64,000 nt of DNA from NCBI RefSeq assembly GCF_001667185.1, contig NZ_LZIC01000131.1, positions 1 to 64,000 on the forward strand. Direction: 5' to 3'. Positions 18,479 to 26,711 of the stretch are shown piece after piece. Positions within the stretch are counted from its first letter, which is position 1. Each line of letters starts with the position of its first letter. The position numbers were made by a program, and so were the translations under genes. This DNA is from Mycobacterium sp. 852002-50816_SCH5313054-b. GTDB lineage: Bacteria; Actinomycetota; Actinomycetes; Mycobacteriales; Mycobacteriaceae. The notes under the pieces are model-generated. The model searched no databases, was not told where the DNA came from, and worked only from the letters and a program-made list of their open reading frames with translations.

Positions 18479-18955
18479 TCAACCTTCGGCACCCTCGCCG
18501 TGCTCGGGGGGCTCCGGCGGAGACTTGCAGCAATGCTGTAGCCACAGGGCGGCGACCACCAAAGCCAACGCGCTGGCGGCCGCCACCACCGTGCCGGCGG
18601 TGTCCTCGGCGGCCGCCCGCAGCCATGGCCGCCGCGGCAGTAAAAACACCAACACCCCGACCCACCACCCCAGCACCAGCGCACCCACCCATGCCGACGC
18701 CTTCGCGATCATCACGCTGCGCGCCACCGCAAGCGGGTGCAGCCAACCGGGCCCGTCACCGATTTCGCCGTTGCTGATCTTGTTCCGCACATAGCGCGCC
18801 CACAGCGCCTCGGCCGCAGCAACCGCCAGCAGTGACAGACCGGTCAGCGCGGTGATCGGCGGGAACCACCGGTACAGCAGCAGGACCAGCAGATAACCCA
18901 GCAGCCCGGCGCCGACCACGGCGGCCGTCAGTTCACGCTTCCGGGTGGGGCCCAT
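18479..18955 (-). CDS. DUF3180 membrane protein (Rv3605c type)
   Basis: This 158-residue DUF3180 protein has four hydrophobic helices: AAVVGAGLLGYLLVLLLY, ITALTGLSLLAVAAAEALW, SAWVGALVLGWWVGVLVFLL and AGTVVAAASALALVVAALWL. A short tail contains CC. It is found next to folK throughout Actinobacteria, but its function is unknown. The ATG at 18955 shares its base with the folK stop (TGATG), so it is translated from the folate operon. Confidence 0.85.
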   Translation of the reverse strand: MGPTRKRELTAAVVGAGLLGYLLVLLLYRWFPPITALTGLSLLAVAAAEALWARYVRNKISNGEIGDGPGWLHPLAVARSVMIAKASAWVGALVLGWWVGVLVFLLPRRPWLRAAAEDTAGTVVAAASALALVVAALWLQHCCKSPPEPPEHGEGAEG

Positions 18956-19482
18956 CAGGTATGGGACCCCTTCAACTCCAGCGTCAGTCCCGAGAGCCGC
19001 ACCGCCGCCCGGTCGGCGGGCTCGAGCTGGGCCAGCAGCTGCGCGACCGGACGCGGCCCTTCGGCGACCGTCAGCTCGGCGTCGGGCTCGATGGCCAGCC
19101 ACGGCACCATCACGAAGGCCCGCAGGTGGGCCAGTTGGTGCGGCAGCGTCAGGTTGGGTTCGCGGACGACCACCTCCGTGTCGCCGTAGCACGCGATCAG
19201 GTCGACGTCGAGGGTGCGCGGGCCCCAGCGCTCGCCGCGCACCCGGCCCGCGGCCTTCTCGAACTCCTGCGCCCGGCGCAGCCAGGCCTGCCCGTCGCAC
19301 GCCGGGTCCTCGGCGATGAGCGCCGCGTTGAGGAACGGCGCCTGCTCCACCCGGCCCCAGGGGTCCGTCTCGTACACCGGGGAAACCGCCACTACCGCCT
19401 CGCCCAGCCCGTCCACCACCGACTGCAGCCGCGCCAACCGGTCGCCCAGGTTGGACCCGATGGACAGCACGACGCGGGTCAT
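18955..19482 (-). CDS. folK: 2-amino-4-hydroxy-6-hydroxymethyldihydropteridine pyrophosphokinase FolK
   Basis: This 175-residue HPPK transfers pyrophosphate from ATP to hydroxymethyldihydropterin in folate synthesis. It shows SIGSNLGDR, the substrate loop SPVYETDPWG, FLNA and the signature WGPRTLDVDLI, whose aspartates bind the two magnesium ions. NLTLPHQLAHLRAFVMVPW closes the fold. The ATG overlaps the folB stop (ATGA). Confidence 0.95.
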   Translation of the reverse strand: MTRVVLSIGSNLGDRLARLQSVVDGLGEAVVAVSPVYETDPWGRVEQAPFLNAALIAEDPACDGQAWLRRAQEFEKAAGRVRGERWGPRTLDVDLIACYGDTEVVVREPNLTLPHQLAHLRAFVMVPWLAIEPDAELTVAEGPRPVAQLLAQLEPADRAAVRLSGLTLELKGSHT

Positions 19483-19880
19483 ACCGCCCCGCCCGCCGGG
19501 ATCACCGAGCCGCGGCCCCCACGCCGCGACCGCCGAACCACGACGGCCACGTCGGCGAACTGGTGCGGGATGGGCGCCTGCGGCTTGTGCACCACCACCT
19601 CGACGGCGTGCACGCGTTGGTCGCCCATCACCCGGTCGGCGATTTCGCCGCCGACCGCCTCGATCAGCTGGCGCGGCGGCCCCCCGACGACGTCGGCCGC
19701 CAGTTGGGCGAGCGCGCCGTAGTCGAAGGTGTCGGCCAGGTCGTCGCTGGCGGCGGCGTCGGCCAGGTCGATCCACACGGTGATATCGACGACGAAGTCC
19801 TGCCCGCTGGCGCGCTCGTGCTCGAACACTCCGTGTCGGCCACGGGCCGTCAAGCCGCGCAACTCGATTCGATCAGCCAT
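19479..19880 (-). CDS. folB: Dihydroneopterin aldolase FolB
   Basis: This 133-residue tunnelling-fold enzyme cleaves dihydroneopterin to hydroxymethyldihydropterin and glycolaldehyde. The family patterns IELRGLTARGRHGVFEHERASGQ (containing the catalytic Tyr/His-region GVFEHE), DTFDYGALAQL, LIEAVGGEIAD and the closing VVVHKPQAPIPHQF with its catalytic Lys are present. The length equals that of the M. tuberculosis enzyme. Its start lies inside the end of folP. Confidence 0.95.
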   Translation of the reverse strand: MADRIELRGLTARGRHGVFEHERASGQDFVVDITVWIDLADAAASDDLADTFDYGALAQLAADVVGGPPRQLIEAVGGEIADRVMGDQRVHAVEVVVHKPQAPIPHQFADVAVVVRRSRRGGRGSVIPAGGAV

Positions 19881-20697
19881 TCTGCGTCCAGGCCTCGACC
19901 ACCTTGAGGGCATCGACGGACGCGCGCACATCGTGCACGCGCACACCCCAGGCGCCGTACAGGGCGGCCAGCGCGGAAATCACCGCGGTCGCCGTCTCGC
20001 GCCCGTCGGGCGGTCGCGGCGAGCCGTCGGGTCCGGCCAACAACGTACCCAGGAACCGTTTACGCGAGGCGCCCAGCAGCACCGGCACCCCGGTGGCGAC
20101 CAGCTGCGGCAGCGCGTGCAGCAGCGCCCAATTGTCTTGTCCGGTCTTGGCGAATCCCAGCCCGGGGTCGATCACCAGCTGGCCGGGATCCACGCCGGCG
20201 GCCACCGCGTCGTCGACGCTGGCCAGCAGCTCGGCGCGCACTTCGGCCACCACGTCGCGGTAATGCGGCGCCTGATGCGGACGCTCAGCCGACACCGATC
20301 GCCAATGCATCAACACCCACGGCACGCCGGACTCGGCCAGTAGCGGCGCCATCGCGGGATCGGCCCGCCCACCCGACACGTCGTTGACGATTCGCGCGCC
20401 GCTCTGCAGGGCCGCCCGCGCCACGTCGGCATGCATGGTGTCGATGCTCACGGTAATGCCCTGTGCGGCAAGCTCTTTGACGACGGGCACTACCCGGGAA
20501 GTCTCGACGCGCGGGTCGACGCGGACGGCGCCGGGCCGGGTCGACTCCCCGCCGACGTCGACGATCCCGGCGCCCGCGGCGGCCATCGCCAGACCGTGGG
20601 CGACGGCGTCGTCGGTATCGAGGTAGCGCCCACCGTCGGAGAAGGAGTCGTCAGTGACGTTCAGAACTCCCATCACCTGCACGGGCGCCCAACTCAC
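19873..20697 (-). CDS. folP1: Dihydropteroate synthase FolP1
   Basis: This 274-residue TIM-barrel enzyme condenses dihydropterin pyrophosphate with p-aminobenzoate and is the sulfonamide target. Signatures are MGVLNVTDDSFSDGGRY, DVGGESTRPGA, IDTMHADVA, NDVSGG, IDPGLGFAKT, GASRKRFLG and RVHDVRA. The GTG at 20697 overlaps the folE stop and begins VSWAPVQVMGVLN, matching the M. tuberculosis N-terminus. The sulfonamide-contact loops appear ordinary. Confidence 0.96.
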   Translation of the reverse strand: MSWAPVQVMGVLNVTDDSFSDGGRYLDTDDAVAHGLAMAAAGAGIVDVGGESTRPGAVRVDPRVETSRVVPVVKELAAQGITVSIDTMHADVARAALQSGARIVNDVSGGRADPAMAPLLAESGVPWVLMHWRSVSAERPHQAPHYRDVVAEVRAELLASVDDAVAAGVDPGQLVIDPGLGFAKTGQDNWALLHALPQLVATGVPVLLGASRKRFLGTLLAGPDGSPRPPDGRETATAVISALAALYGAWGVRVHDVRASVDALKVVEAWTQNG

Positions 20698-21326
20698 TTG
20701 CGCAGGATCAGGTCGAGCGCTTCGGCTCGAGAGGCGGGACTGGTCTTGAACATGCCACGCACCGCCGAGGTCGTGGTGATGGCGCCCGGCTTGCGGACAC
20801 CGCGCATCGCCATGCACAGGTGTTCGGCCTCGATGACGACCATCACACCGCGCGGATCCAGTTTGCTCACCAGGGCGTCGGCGATCTGGCTGGTCAGCCG
20901 CTCCTGCACCTGGGGCCGCTTGGCGTAGAGGTCCACCAGCCGGGCGATCTTCGACAGGCCGGTCACCCTGCCGTCCTTGCCGGGTATGTACCCGACATGC
21001 GCCACCCCGTGGAACGACACCAGGTGATGCTCGCAGGTGGAGTACATCGGGATTTCCTTGACGATCACCATCTCGTCGTGGTCCTCGTCGAACATGGTGT
21101 TCAAGACGCTGTCGGGATCGGTGTAGAGCCCGGCGAACATCTCGCGGTAGGCGCGCGCGACGCGGGCCGGAGTGTCCTGCAGGCCGTTTCGATCCGGGTC
21201 TTCCCCGATCGCGCAGAGCAACTCGCGGACCGCGGCCTCGGCGCGCTGCTGATCGAACGCCCGTATGCGTGGAGTCGTGTGGTGGGTGTCCGGCCCCAAA
21301 TCCGGCCCCAAATCTGGGAGAGCCAT
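20694..21326 (-). CDS. folE: GTP cyclohydrolase I FolE
   Basis: This 210-residue enzyme makes 7,8-dihydroneopterin triphosphate from GTP, the entry to folate. Zinc ligands are visible as Cys and His in YSTCEHHLVSFHG and Cys in EHLCMAMRGV. GLSKIARLVDLYAKRPQVQERLT is the family signature. The N-terminus carries a short repeat (DLGPDLGPDTHH). The gene starts 14 bp after ftsH and leads the overlapping run folE-folP-folB-folK. Confidence 0.96.
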   Translation of the reverse strand: MALPDLGPDLGPDTHHTTPRIRAFDQQRAEAAVRELLCAIGEDPDRNGLQDTPARVARAYREMFAGLYTDPDSVLNTMFDEDHDEMVIVKEIPMYSTCEHHLVSFHGVAHVGYIPGKDGRVTGLSKIARLVDLYAKRPQVQERLTSQIADALVSKLDPRGVMVVIEAEHLCMAMRGVRKPGAITTTSAVRGMFKTSPASRAEALDLILRK

Positions 21327-21340
21327 CGATCCTCCGTTCC

Positions 21341-23743
21341 TCAGCCGTGGGCCGGCGGGTTGGACCGGCTCACGTCATCGCCCTGGTTGTCGGGAGCCTT
21401 GCCGGCATCCGGATTCGGTTGAGCGGGAGGCGGATAGGGGGGATACGGCGGGTAATACTGGTGGGTCGGGTGACCCTGGCCCTGGGGGCCCTGCTGGCCC
21501 GGGTAACCCGGCGCGGGGTAACCGGGCGCGGGCTGCGGCCAATACGGTTGCGGCGGGGGCGGTGTGGGGCTGGCGGCGGGCGGATGCCAATGATTCGGCT
21601 GCTGCTGGTGCTGCGGCGGCCAACCCGGCGCATGCCAGCCCGCCGGCGCGCCGTAGTCGGGCTGCGTCGCACCGTGCGGAACGGGCTGGCGGTTACCGGC
21701 ACCTTGATCGCCGTGAGAGCCATTGCCGCCGTTGGCGTTTCGGGCGGCCTCGGCCTGCGCGGCCTCGCTGGCCCGGGCGATGGCCGCCTTGAAGGCGGGC
21801 TCCTGCACCGGCGGTGGCCACGGCTCGCCCCGCTCCATAGCAAGCTCGCCGGGCGTCTTGATCGGCGGCTTGTCCGACGGGATCCGGCCGCCGAAATCGT
21901 CGAACATGGTGAGCCTGGGCCGTTTTTCGACCCCGGAGAAGATGCCCTGCAGCTCGGCGCGGTGCAGGGTTTCCTTTTCCAGCAGCTCGCCGGCCAGGGT
22001 GTCGAGGACGTCGCGGTATTCGGTGAGGATCTCCCATGCCTCGGTGTGCGCCGCCTCGATCAGCTTGCGGACCTCGTCATCGATGTCGCGGGCGACCTCG
22101 TGGGAGTAGTCCGCCTGGGTTCCCATGGTCCGGCCCAAGAACGGGTCGCCGTGCTCGGAGCCGTATTTGACGGCGCCGAGCTTCGAGCTCATGCCGAACT
22201 CGGTGACCATCGCGCGGGCGATCTTGGTGGCCTGCTCGATGTCGGACACCGCGCCGGTCGTCGGCTCACGGAACACCAGCTCTTCGGCGGCTCGCCCGCC
22301 CATCGCGAACACCAGCTGAGCGATCATCTCCGAGCGCGTCCGCAGGCCCTTGTCCTCCTCCGGCACCGCCACCGCGTGGCCGCCGGTGCGCCCCCGGGCC
22401 AGGATCGTCACCTTGTAGATCGGCTCGATGTCGGGCATCGCCCACGCCGCCAGCGTGTGCCCGCCCTCGTGGTAGGCCGTGATCTTCTTTTCCTGCTCGC
22501 TGATGATGCGGCCCTTGCGGCGCGGCCCGCCGATCACCCGGTCGACCGCCTCCTCCAGCGCGGCGCCGGTGATGACGGTGCCGTTCTCGCGGGCGGTCAG
22601 CAGCGCCGCCTCGTTGATGACGTTGGCCAGGTCGGCGCCGGTCATGCCGACGGTCCGCTTGGCCAGCCCGTCCAGGTCGGCGTCGGGACCGATCGGCTTG
22701 CCCTTGGAGTGCACCCGCAGAACGGCGCGACGGCCCGCCATGTCCGGGTTGGTCACCGGGATCTGCCGGTCGAACCGGCCGGGCCGCAGCAGTGCGGGGT
22801 CCAGGATGTCGGGGCGGTTGGTGGCCGCGATCAGGATGACGCCGGTGCGATCGCCGAAACCGTCCATCTCGACCAGCAACTGGTTCAGCGTCTGCTCGCG
22901 TTCGTCGTGCCCGCCGCCCAGGCCGGCGCCGCGCTGGCGCCCGACGGCGTCGATCTCGTCGACGAAGATGATGCACGGGCTGTTCTGCTTGGCCTGCTCG
23001 AACAAGTCGCGCACCCGCGAGGCACCCACACCGACGAACATTTCGACGAAGTCGGAACCGGAGATCGTGAAGAACGGCACCCCGGCCTCGCCCGCCACGG
23101 CGCGGGCCAGCAGCGTCTTGCCCGTTCCGGGGGGCCCGTAGAGCAGCACGCCCTTGGGGATCTTGGCGCCCAGCGCCTGGTACCTGCTGGGGTTCTGCAG
23201 GAAGTCCTTGATCTCGTAGAGCTCCTCGACCGCCTCGTCGACACCCGCGACGTCAGCGAACGTGGTCTTGGGCATGTCCTTGTTCAACAACTTCGCGCGC
23301 GACTTGCCGAACCCGAAGCCCATCCGGGCGCCGCCCTGCATCCGGGAGAACATGACGAACAGACCCACCAGCAACAGCAGCGGCAGCACGTAGACCAGCA
23401 GCTCGCCCAGGATGCTGCCCTCGTTCACGACGGTGCTGACCTTGGCGTTCTTGGCGTTGAGCGAGTTGAACAGGTCGACCGCATATCCGCTGGGGTATTT
23501 GGTGATGACCTTGTCGGAATTGTCGGTGTCCTTGTTGCCCTTTTTCAGGGTCAGCCGCACCTGCTGCTCGCGATCGTCGATCTGCGCGCTCTTGACGTTG
23601 TCGCCGTTGATCTGGGCCATCGCCACCGAGGTGTCGACGGGCTTGTAACCGCGGGTGTCGTCGCTAAAGTAAAAAAACGACCAACCCAGCAGCACCACAA
23701 CGGCGATCGCCGTGAGCGTGCGAATCACGTTTTTCCGGTTCAT
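21341..23743 (-). CDS. ftsH: Membrane-bound ATP-dependent zinc metalloprotease FtsH
   Basis: This 800-residue protease has a first membrane helix (TAIAVVVLLGWSFFYF), an extracytoplasmic domain and a second helix (LGELLVYVLPLLLLVGLFVMF). The AAA module has Walker A GPPGTGKT, Walker B IIFVDEIDAVGRQRG and GRPGRFDR. The zinc protease site is HEGGH (KITAYHEGGHTL). A Pro/Gln/His-rich tail of about 150 residues (HQQQPNHWHPP and similar) is longer than in enterobacterial FtsH. The ATG at 23743 is preferred over a TTG one codon earlier. It degrades misfolded membrane proteins as a hexamer. Confidence 0.96.
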   Translation of the reverse strand: MNRKNVIRTLTAIAVVVLLGWSFFYFSDDTRGYKPVDTSVAMAQINGDNVKSAQIDDREQQVRLTLKKGNKDTDNSDKVITKYPSGYAVDLFNSLNAKNAKVSTVVNEGSILGELLVYVLPLLLLVGLFVMFSRMQGGARMGFGFGKSRAKLLNKDMPKTTFADVAGVDEAVEELYEIKDFLQNPSRYQALGAKIPKGVLLYGPPGTGKTLLARAVAGEAGVPFFTISGSDFVEMFVGVGASRVRDLFEQAKQNSPCIIFVDEIDAVGRQRGAGLGGGHDEREQTLNQLLVEMDGFGDRTGVILIAATNRPDILDPALLRPGRFDRQIPVTNPDMAGRRAVLRVHSKGKPIGPDADLDGLAKRTVGMTGADLANVINEAALLTARENGTVITGAALEEAVDRVIGGPRRKGRIISEQEKKITAYHEGGHTLAAWAMPDIEPIYKVTILARGRTGGHAVAVPEEDKGLRTRSEMIAQLVFAMGGRAAEELVFREPTTGAVSDIEQATKIARAMVTEFGMSSKLGAVKYGSEHGDPFLGRTMGTQADYSHEVARDIDDEVRKLIEAAHTEAWEILTEYRDVLDTLAGELLEKETLHRAELQGIFSGVEKRPRLTMFDDFGGRIPSDKPPIKTPGELAMERGEPWPPPVQEPAFKAAIARASEAAQAEAARNANGGNGSHGDQGAGNRQPVPHGATQPDYGAPAGWHAPGWPPQHQQQPNHWHPPAASPTPPPPQPYWPQPAPGYPAPGYPGQQGPQGQGHPTHQYYPPYPPYPPPAQPNPDAGKAPDNQGDDVSRSNPPAHG

Positions 23744-23811
23744 CAATCATCGGCCTCGTCGGCCAGGTCCTTCCGCGAAACACGAAGCTGGAAAAGTCCA
23801 GGCTACCGCTA

Positions 23812-23919
23812 GTGTCGATCGCCAGCCCCGGCAGAGCCGGGGCGCAGCGGGTCGGCACCATCGGCACCGTGTCGATCGCCAGCCCCGGCAGAGCCGGGGC
23901 GCAGCGGGTCGGCACCATC
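23812..23919. repeat. Two-copy 57-bp tandem repeat (VNTR/MIRU-like)
   Basis: A 51-bp unit at 23812-23862 recurs exactly at 23869-23919, separated by GGCACC (period 57 bp). Each unit contains the small hairpin CCCCGGC-aga-GCCGGGG. It lies between ftsH and the VOC gene and is not inside a convincing gene. Length and tandem form resemble mycobacterial VNTR/MIRU loci. Only two copies are present. Confidence 0.85.
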
Positions 23920-24002
23920 TTGGTCAGATAACGACTGGCGGTTCCCGATGCGGTTCCCGACGTGGCAAACCACACATCGTCGGGCTCGACGCTCGGGGCC
24001 TC

Positions 24003-24419
24003 TTACTCGTAATAGCGAGCTTCGACCACATTGCCGTCGGGGTCGGCGAAGTAGTAGCCCTGCGGCGCGATCCCGCGTGCCCCATAGCTGTTGTACAGTC
24101 GCGCGCTGGTATCCGCGCCCTCTTCCCGCAGACGCCGATCCAACGCGTCGTAGTCGGACTTCGACATGGCCAGGCAAACGTGGTTCACCGGGTGGCCGGC
24201 GCTGCCCGCGACCTTCGTGAACGACTCGGTGCCCGAGATGTTCGTCGTCGGCAGGAGATCGATGAGGGAGTCTTCGCACACGCGCACGCTCGGGAACGGC
24301 GCCTCCCCGGCCTCGAACTCGGCGAACCGCACCGGCGCGAGGCCGACCACCCTCGAGTAGAAATCCATCGACGCTCGCGGATCCTTGGTCCACAAGACGA
24401 TGTGGTCCAGCCGCTTCAT
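24003..24419 (-). CDS. VOC-family (glyoxalase/dioxygenase-like) protein
   Basis: This 138-residue vicinal-oxygen-chelate protein has two beta-alpha-beta-beta-beta modules. The first begins KRLDHIVLWTKDPRASMDFYSRVVGL; the second begins HPVNHVCLAMSKSDYDALDRRL and ends YYFADPDGNVVEARYYE. Candidate metal ligands are His6, His near residue 84 and the Glu in VVEARYY. The substrate is unknown; glyoxalase, fosfomycin-resistance-like and extradiol subfamilies are all possible. It is divergent from ephA with a 136-bp shared upstream region and occupies the place where M. tuberculosis has the esp genes. Confidence 0.8.
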   Translation of the reverse strand: MKRLDHIVLWTKDPRASMDFYSRVVGLAPVRFAEFEAGEAPFPSVRVCEDSLIDLLPTTNISGTESFTKVAGSAGHPVNHVCLAMSKSDYDALDRRLREEGADTSARLYNSYGARGIAPQGYYFADPDGNVVEARYYE

Positions 24420-24555
24420 AGAAACCACCCCTTCAGCTACCGCCGGTGCCTCAGTCGCGATGTCTACCAGGCCGACGGACTCGGCAAGGCAGAAAGGCGG
24501 TTTCCAATCCGGACATACCCTTCTCAGCCCGGGGTCCTTGTGCTTTGGTGAGACG

Positions 24556-25524
24556 GTGCTTTCGTCAACCGAACGGTTAGTAGACACCAACGGCGTGCAA
24601 CTGCGGGTGACGGAGGCGGGAGATCGCGGCGCGCCCGTCGTGATCCTCGCCCACGGCTTCCCCGAACTGGCCTATTCATGGCGGCACCAGATACCGGCCC
24701 TGGCCGAGGCCGGCTATCACGTGCTGGCGCCCGACCAACGCGGCTACGGCGGCTCGTCCCGCCCGGAAGCGATCGAGGCCTACAACATTCACGAGCTGAC
24801 CGCCGACATCGTCGGCCTGCTCGACGACGTCGGCGCCGAGCGCGCCGTGTGGATCGGGCACGACTGGGGTGCGCCCGTGGTCTGGCACGCGCCGCTGCTG
24901 CATCCCGACCGGGTCGCGGCCGTCGCCGCGCTCAGCGTGCCGGCGCTGCCGCGCTCGCACGTGGCGCCGACGAAAGCGTGGCGCAAGCTGTTCGGCGAAA
25001 ACTTCTTCTACATCCTCTATTTCCAGGAGCCCGGTGTTGCCGACGCCGAACTCGATGGCGACCCCGCCCGAACCATGCGCCGGATGATGGGCGGCTTGAC
25101 GGGTTCCGGGGGCAAGGACGCGATGCTGAAGATGGCCGCCCCCGGCCCCGAGGGCTTCATCGATCGACTCCCCGAACCGAACGGGCTGCCGGACTGGATC
25201 AGCCAAGACGACCTCGACCATTACATCGCCGAGTTTTCCCGCACCGGATTCACCGGCGGCCTGAACTGGTACCGCAATTTCGACCGCAACTGGGAGACCA
25301 CCGCCGAACTCGACGGTGCCAAAATCGCTGTGCCGTGCTTATTCATGGCCGGGACCGCCGATCCCGTGTTGGGATTCACCAGCACCGACCGTTCGTCGGA
25401 GGCGATCTCCGGGCCGTACCGCCAGGTGCTGATCGAGGGCGCCGGTCATTGGCTGCAGCAGGAACGGCCCCAAGAAGTCAACGCCACCCTGTTGGAATTC
25501 CTCGACGGATTGGAGCTGCGATGA
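24556..25524 (+). CDS. ephA: Epoxide hydrolase EphA
   Basis: This 322-residue alpha/beta-hydrolase opens epoxides to diols. The oxyanion motif HGFPE, the nucleophile elbow GHDWGA (Asp nucleophile), the active-site loop GGLNWYRNFDRNWE with the lid Tyr, and the catalytic His in GAGHWLQQERP are intact. The GTG at 24556 gives exactly the M. tuberculosis EphA length. The stop overlaps the ATG of the next gene (ATGA), so it is co-translated with the monooxygenase. Probable role is lipid-epoxide detoxification or lipid modification, from the family. Confidence 0.93.
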   Translation: MLSSTERLVDTNGVQLRVTEAGDRGAPVVILAHGFPELAYSWRHQIPALAEAGYHVLAPDQRGYGGSSRPEAIEAYNIHELTADIVGLLDDVGAERAVWIGHDWGAPVVWHAPLLHPDRVAAVAALSVPALPRSHVAPTKAWRKLFGENFFYILYFQEPGVADAELDGDPARTMRRMMGGLTGSGGKDAMLKMAAPGPEGFIDRLPEPNGLPDWISQDDLDHYIAEFSRTGFTGGLNWYRNFDRNWETTAELDGAKIAVPCLFMAGTADPVLGFTSTDRSSEAISGPYRQVLIEGAGHWLQQERPQEVNATLLEFLDGLELR

Positions 25525-26711
25525 GCCCGCCGCTGCGTTTCGGAGTCTTTATCACGCCATTCCATCCGACCGGCCAATCCCCCACGCTCGCATTGGAATA
25601 CGACATGGAGCGCGTCATCGCGCTGGACCGCCTCGGCTTCGACGAAGCCTGGTTCGGCGAGCACCACTCCGGTGGCTACGAGCTGATCGCCTGCCCGGAG
25701 GTGTTCATCGCGGCCGCGGCGGAGCGCACCAAGCACATCCGGCTGGGCACCGGTGTGGTCTCGTTGCCCTACCACCATCCGCTGATGGTGGCCGATCGGT
25801 GGGTGCTGCTGGACCACTTGACCCGCGGGCGGGTCATGTTCGGGACCGGCCCGGGCGCGCTGCCGTCGGACGCGTACATGATGGGCATCGATCCGATCGA
25901 GCAGCGGCGGATGATGCAGGAATCACTCGAGGCGATTCTCGCGCTGTTCCGCGCCGAGCCGACGGAGCGAATCGACCGTCACTCCGACTGGTTCACGCTG
26001 CGTGACGCGCAGTTGCACATCCGCCCCTATACGTGGCCTTATCCCGAGATCTCCACGGCGGCAATGATTTCCCCATCCGGACCGCGGCTGGCCGGTGCGC
26101 TGGGCACGTCGCTGCTTTCGCTGTCGATGTCGGTGCCGGGTGGCTATGCCGCGCTCGAAACCACCTGGGACGTGGTGCGCGAGCAGGCCGCCAAGGTGGG
26201 CCGGGACGAGCCGGACCGGTCCGACTGGCGCGTGCTGAGCATCATGCACATCGCCGACAGCCGCGAGCAGGCAATCGACGATTGCACCTATGGGCTCCAG
26301 GATTTCGCGAATTACTTCGGCGCGGCGGGCTTCGTGCCGTTGTCCAACGCAGTCGACGGTGAGGCGCAGACGCCGCGCGAGTTCGTCGCGAACTATGCGT
26401 CCCAAGGCAATTGCTGCATCGGCACGCCCGACGACGCGATCGCCTACATCGAGGACCTGCAGGAGCGGTCGGGCGGTTTCGGAACGCTGCTGATGCTCGG
26501 CCACGACTGGGCCGCACCGGAGGCGACTTACCACTGCTATGACCTGATGGCCCGCAAGGTGATTCCCTATTTCAAGGGACAGCTCGAGGCGCCACGGTCG
26601 TCGCACGACTGGGCCAGGGGCAAACGCGACCAATTGATCGGACGCGCCGGCGAGGCCATCGTGAAGGCCATCACCGAGCATGTCGAGGAGCAGACAGGCG
26701 CGGGAAGCTGA
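25521..26711 (+). CDS. Luciferase-like flavin-dependent monooxygenase (Rv3618 type)
   Basis: This is a 396-residue LLM-class monooxygenase. It uses reduced flavin in a TIM-barrel fold. Family stretches are LRFGVFITPFHPTGQSP, DRLGFDEAWFGEHHSGGYE, IRLGTGVVSLPYHHPLMVADR and GRVMFGTGPGALPSDAYMMG. It matches Rv3618, which follows ephA in M. tuberculosis. Its stop overlaps the ADH start (TGATG). Together with EphA it could oxidise a lipid or terpenoid and open the product, which is inference. Confidence 0.88.
   Translation: MSPPLRFGVFITPFHPTGQSPTLALEYDMERVIALDRLGFDEAWFGEHHSGGYELIACPEVFIAAAAERTKHIRLGTGVVSLPYHHPLMVADRWVLLDHLTRGRVMFGTGPGALPSDAYMMGIDPIEQRRMMQESLEAILALFRAEPTERIDRHSDWFTLRDAQLHIRPYTWPYPEISTAAMISPSGPRLAGALGTSLLSLSMSVPGGYAALETTWDVVREQAAKVGRDEPDRSDWRVLSIMHIADSREQAIDDCTYGLQDFANYFGAAGFVPLSNAVDGEAQTPREFVANYASQGNCCIGTPDDAIAYIEDLQERSGGFGTLLMLGHDWAAPEATYHCYDLMARKVIPYFKGQLEAPRSSHDWARGKRDQLIGRAGEAIVKAITEHVEEQTGAGS

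Noticed and set aside
21269..23812. 847-codon open frame antisense to ftsH
   Set aside because: It is the high-GC shadow of ftsH; the ftsH frame has all AAA and HEGGH motifs, while the antisense frame is Arg/Gly/His-rich without a fold.
23812..23919. Possible CRISPR array
   Set aside because: Only two copies of a 51-bp unit with a 6-bp separator; repeat and spacer lengths are wrong and no cas genes are present.
24567..24578. AACCGAACGGTT palindrome near the ephA start
   Set aside because: It lies within codons 4-8 of ephA and encodes the TER residues also found in M. tuberculosis EphA, so chance is likely.
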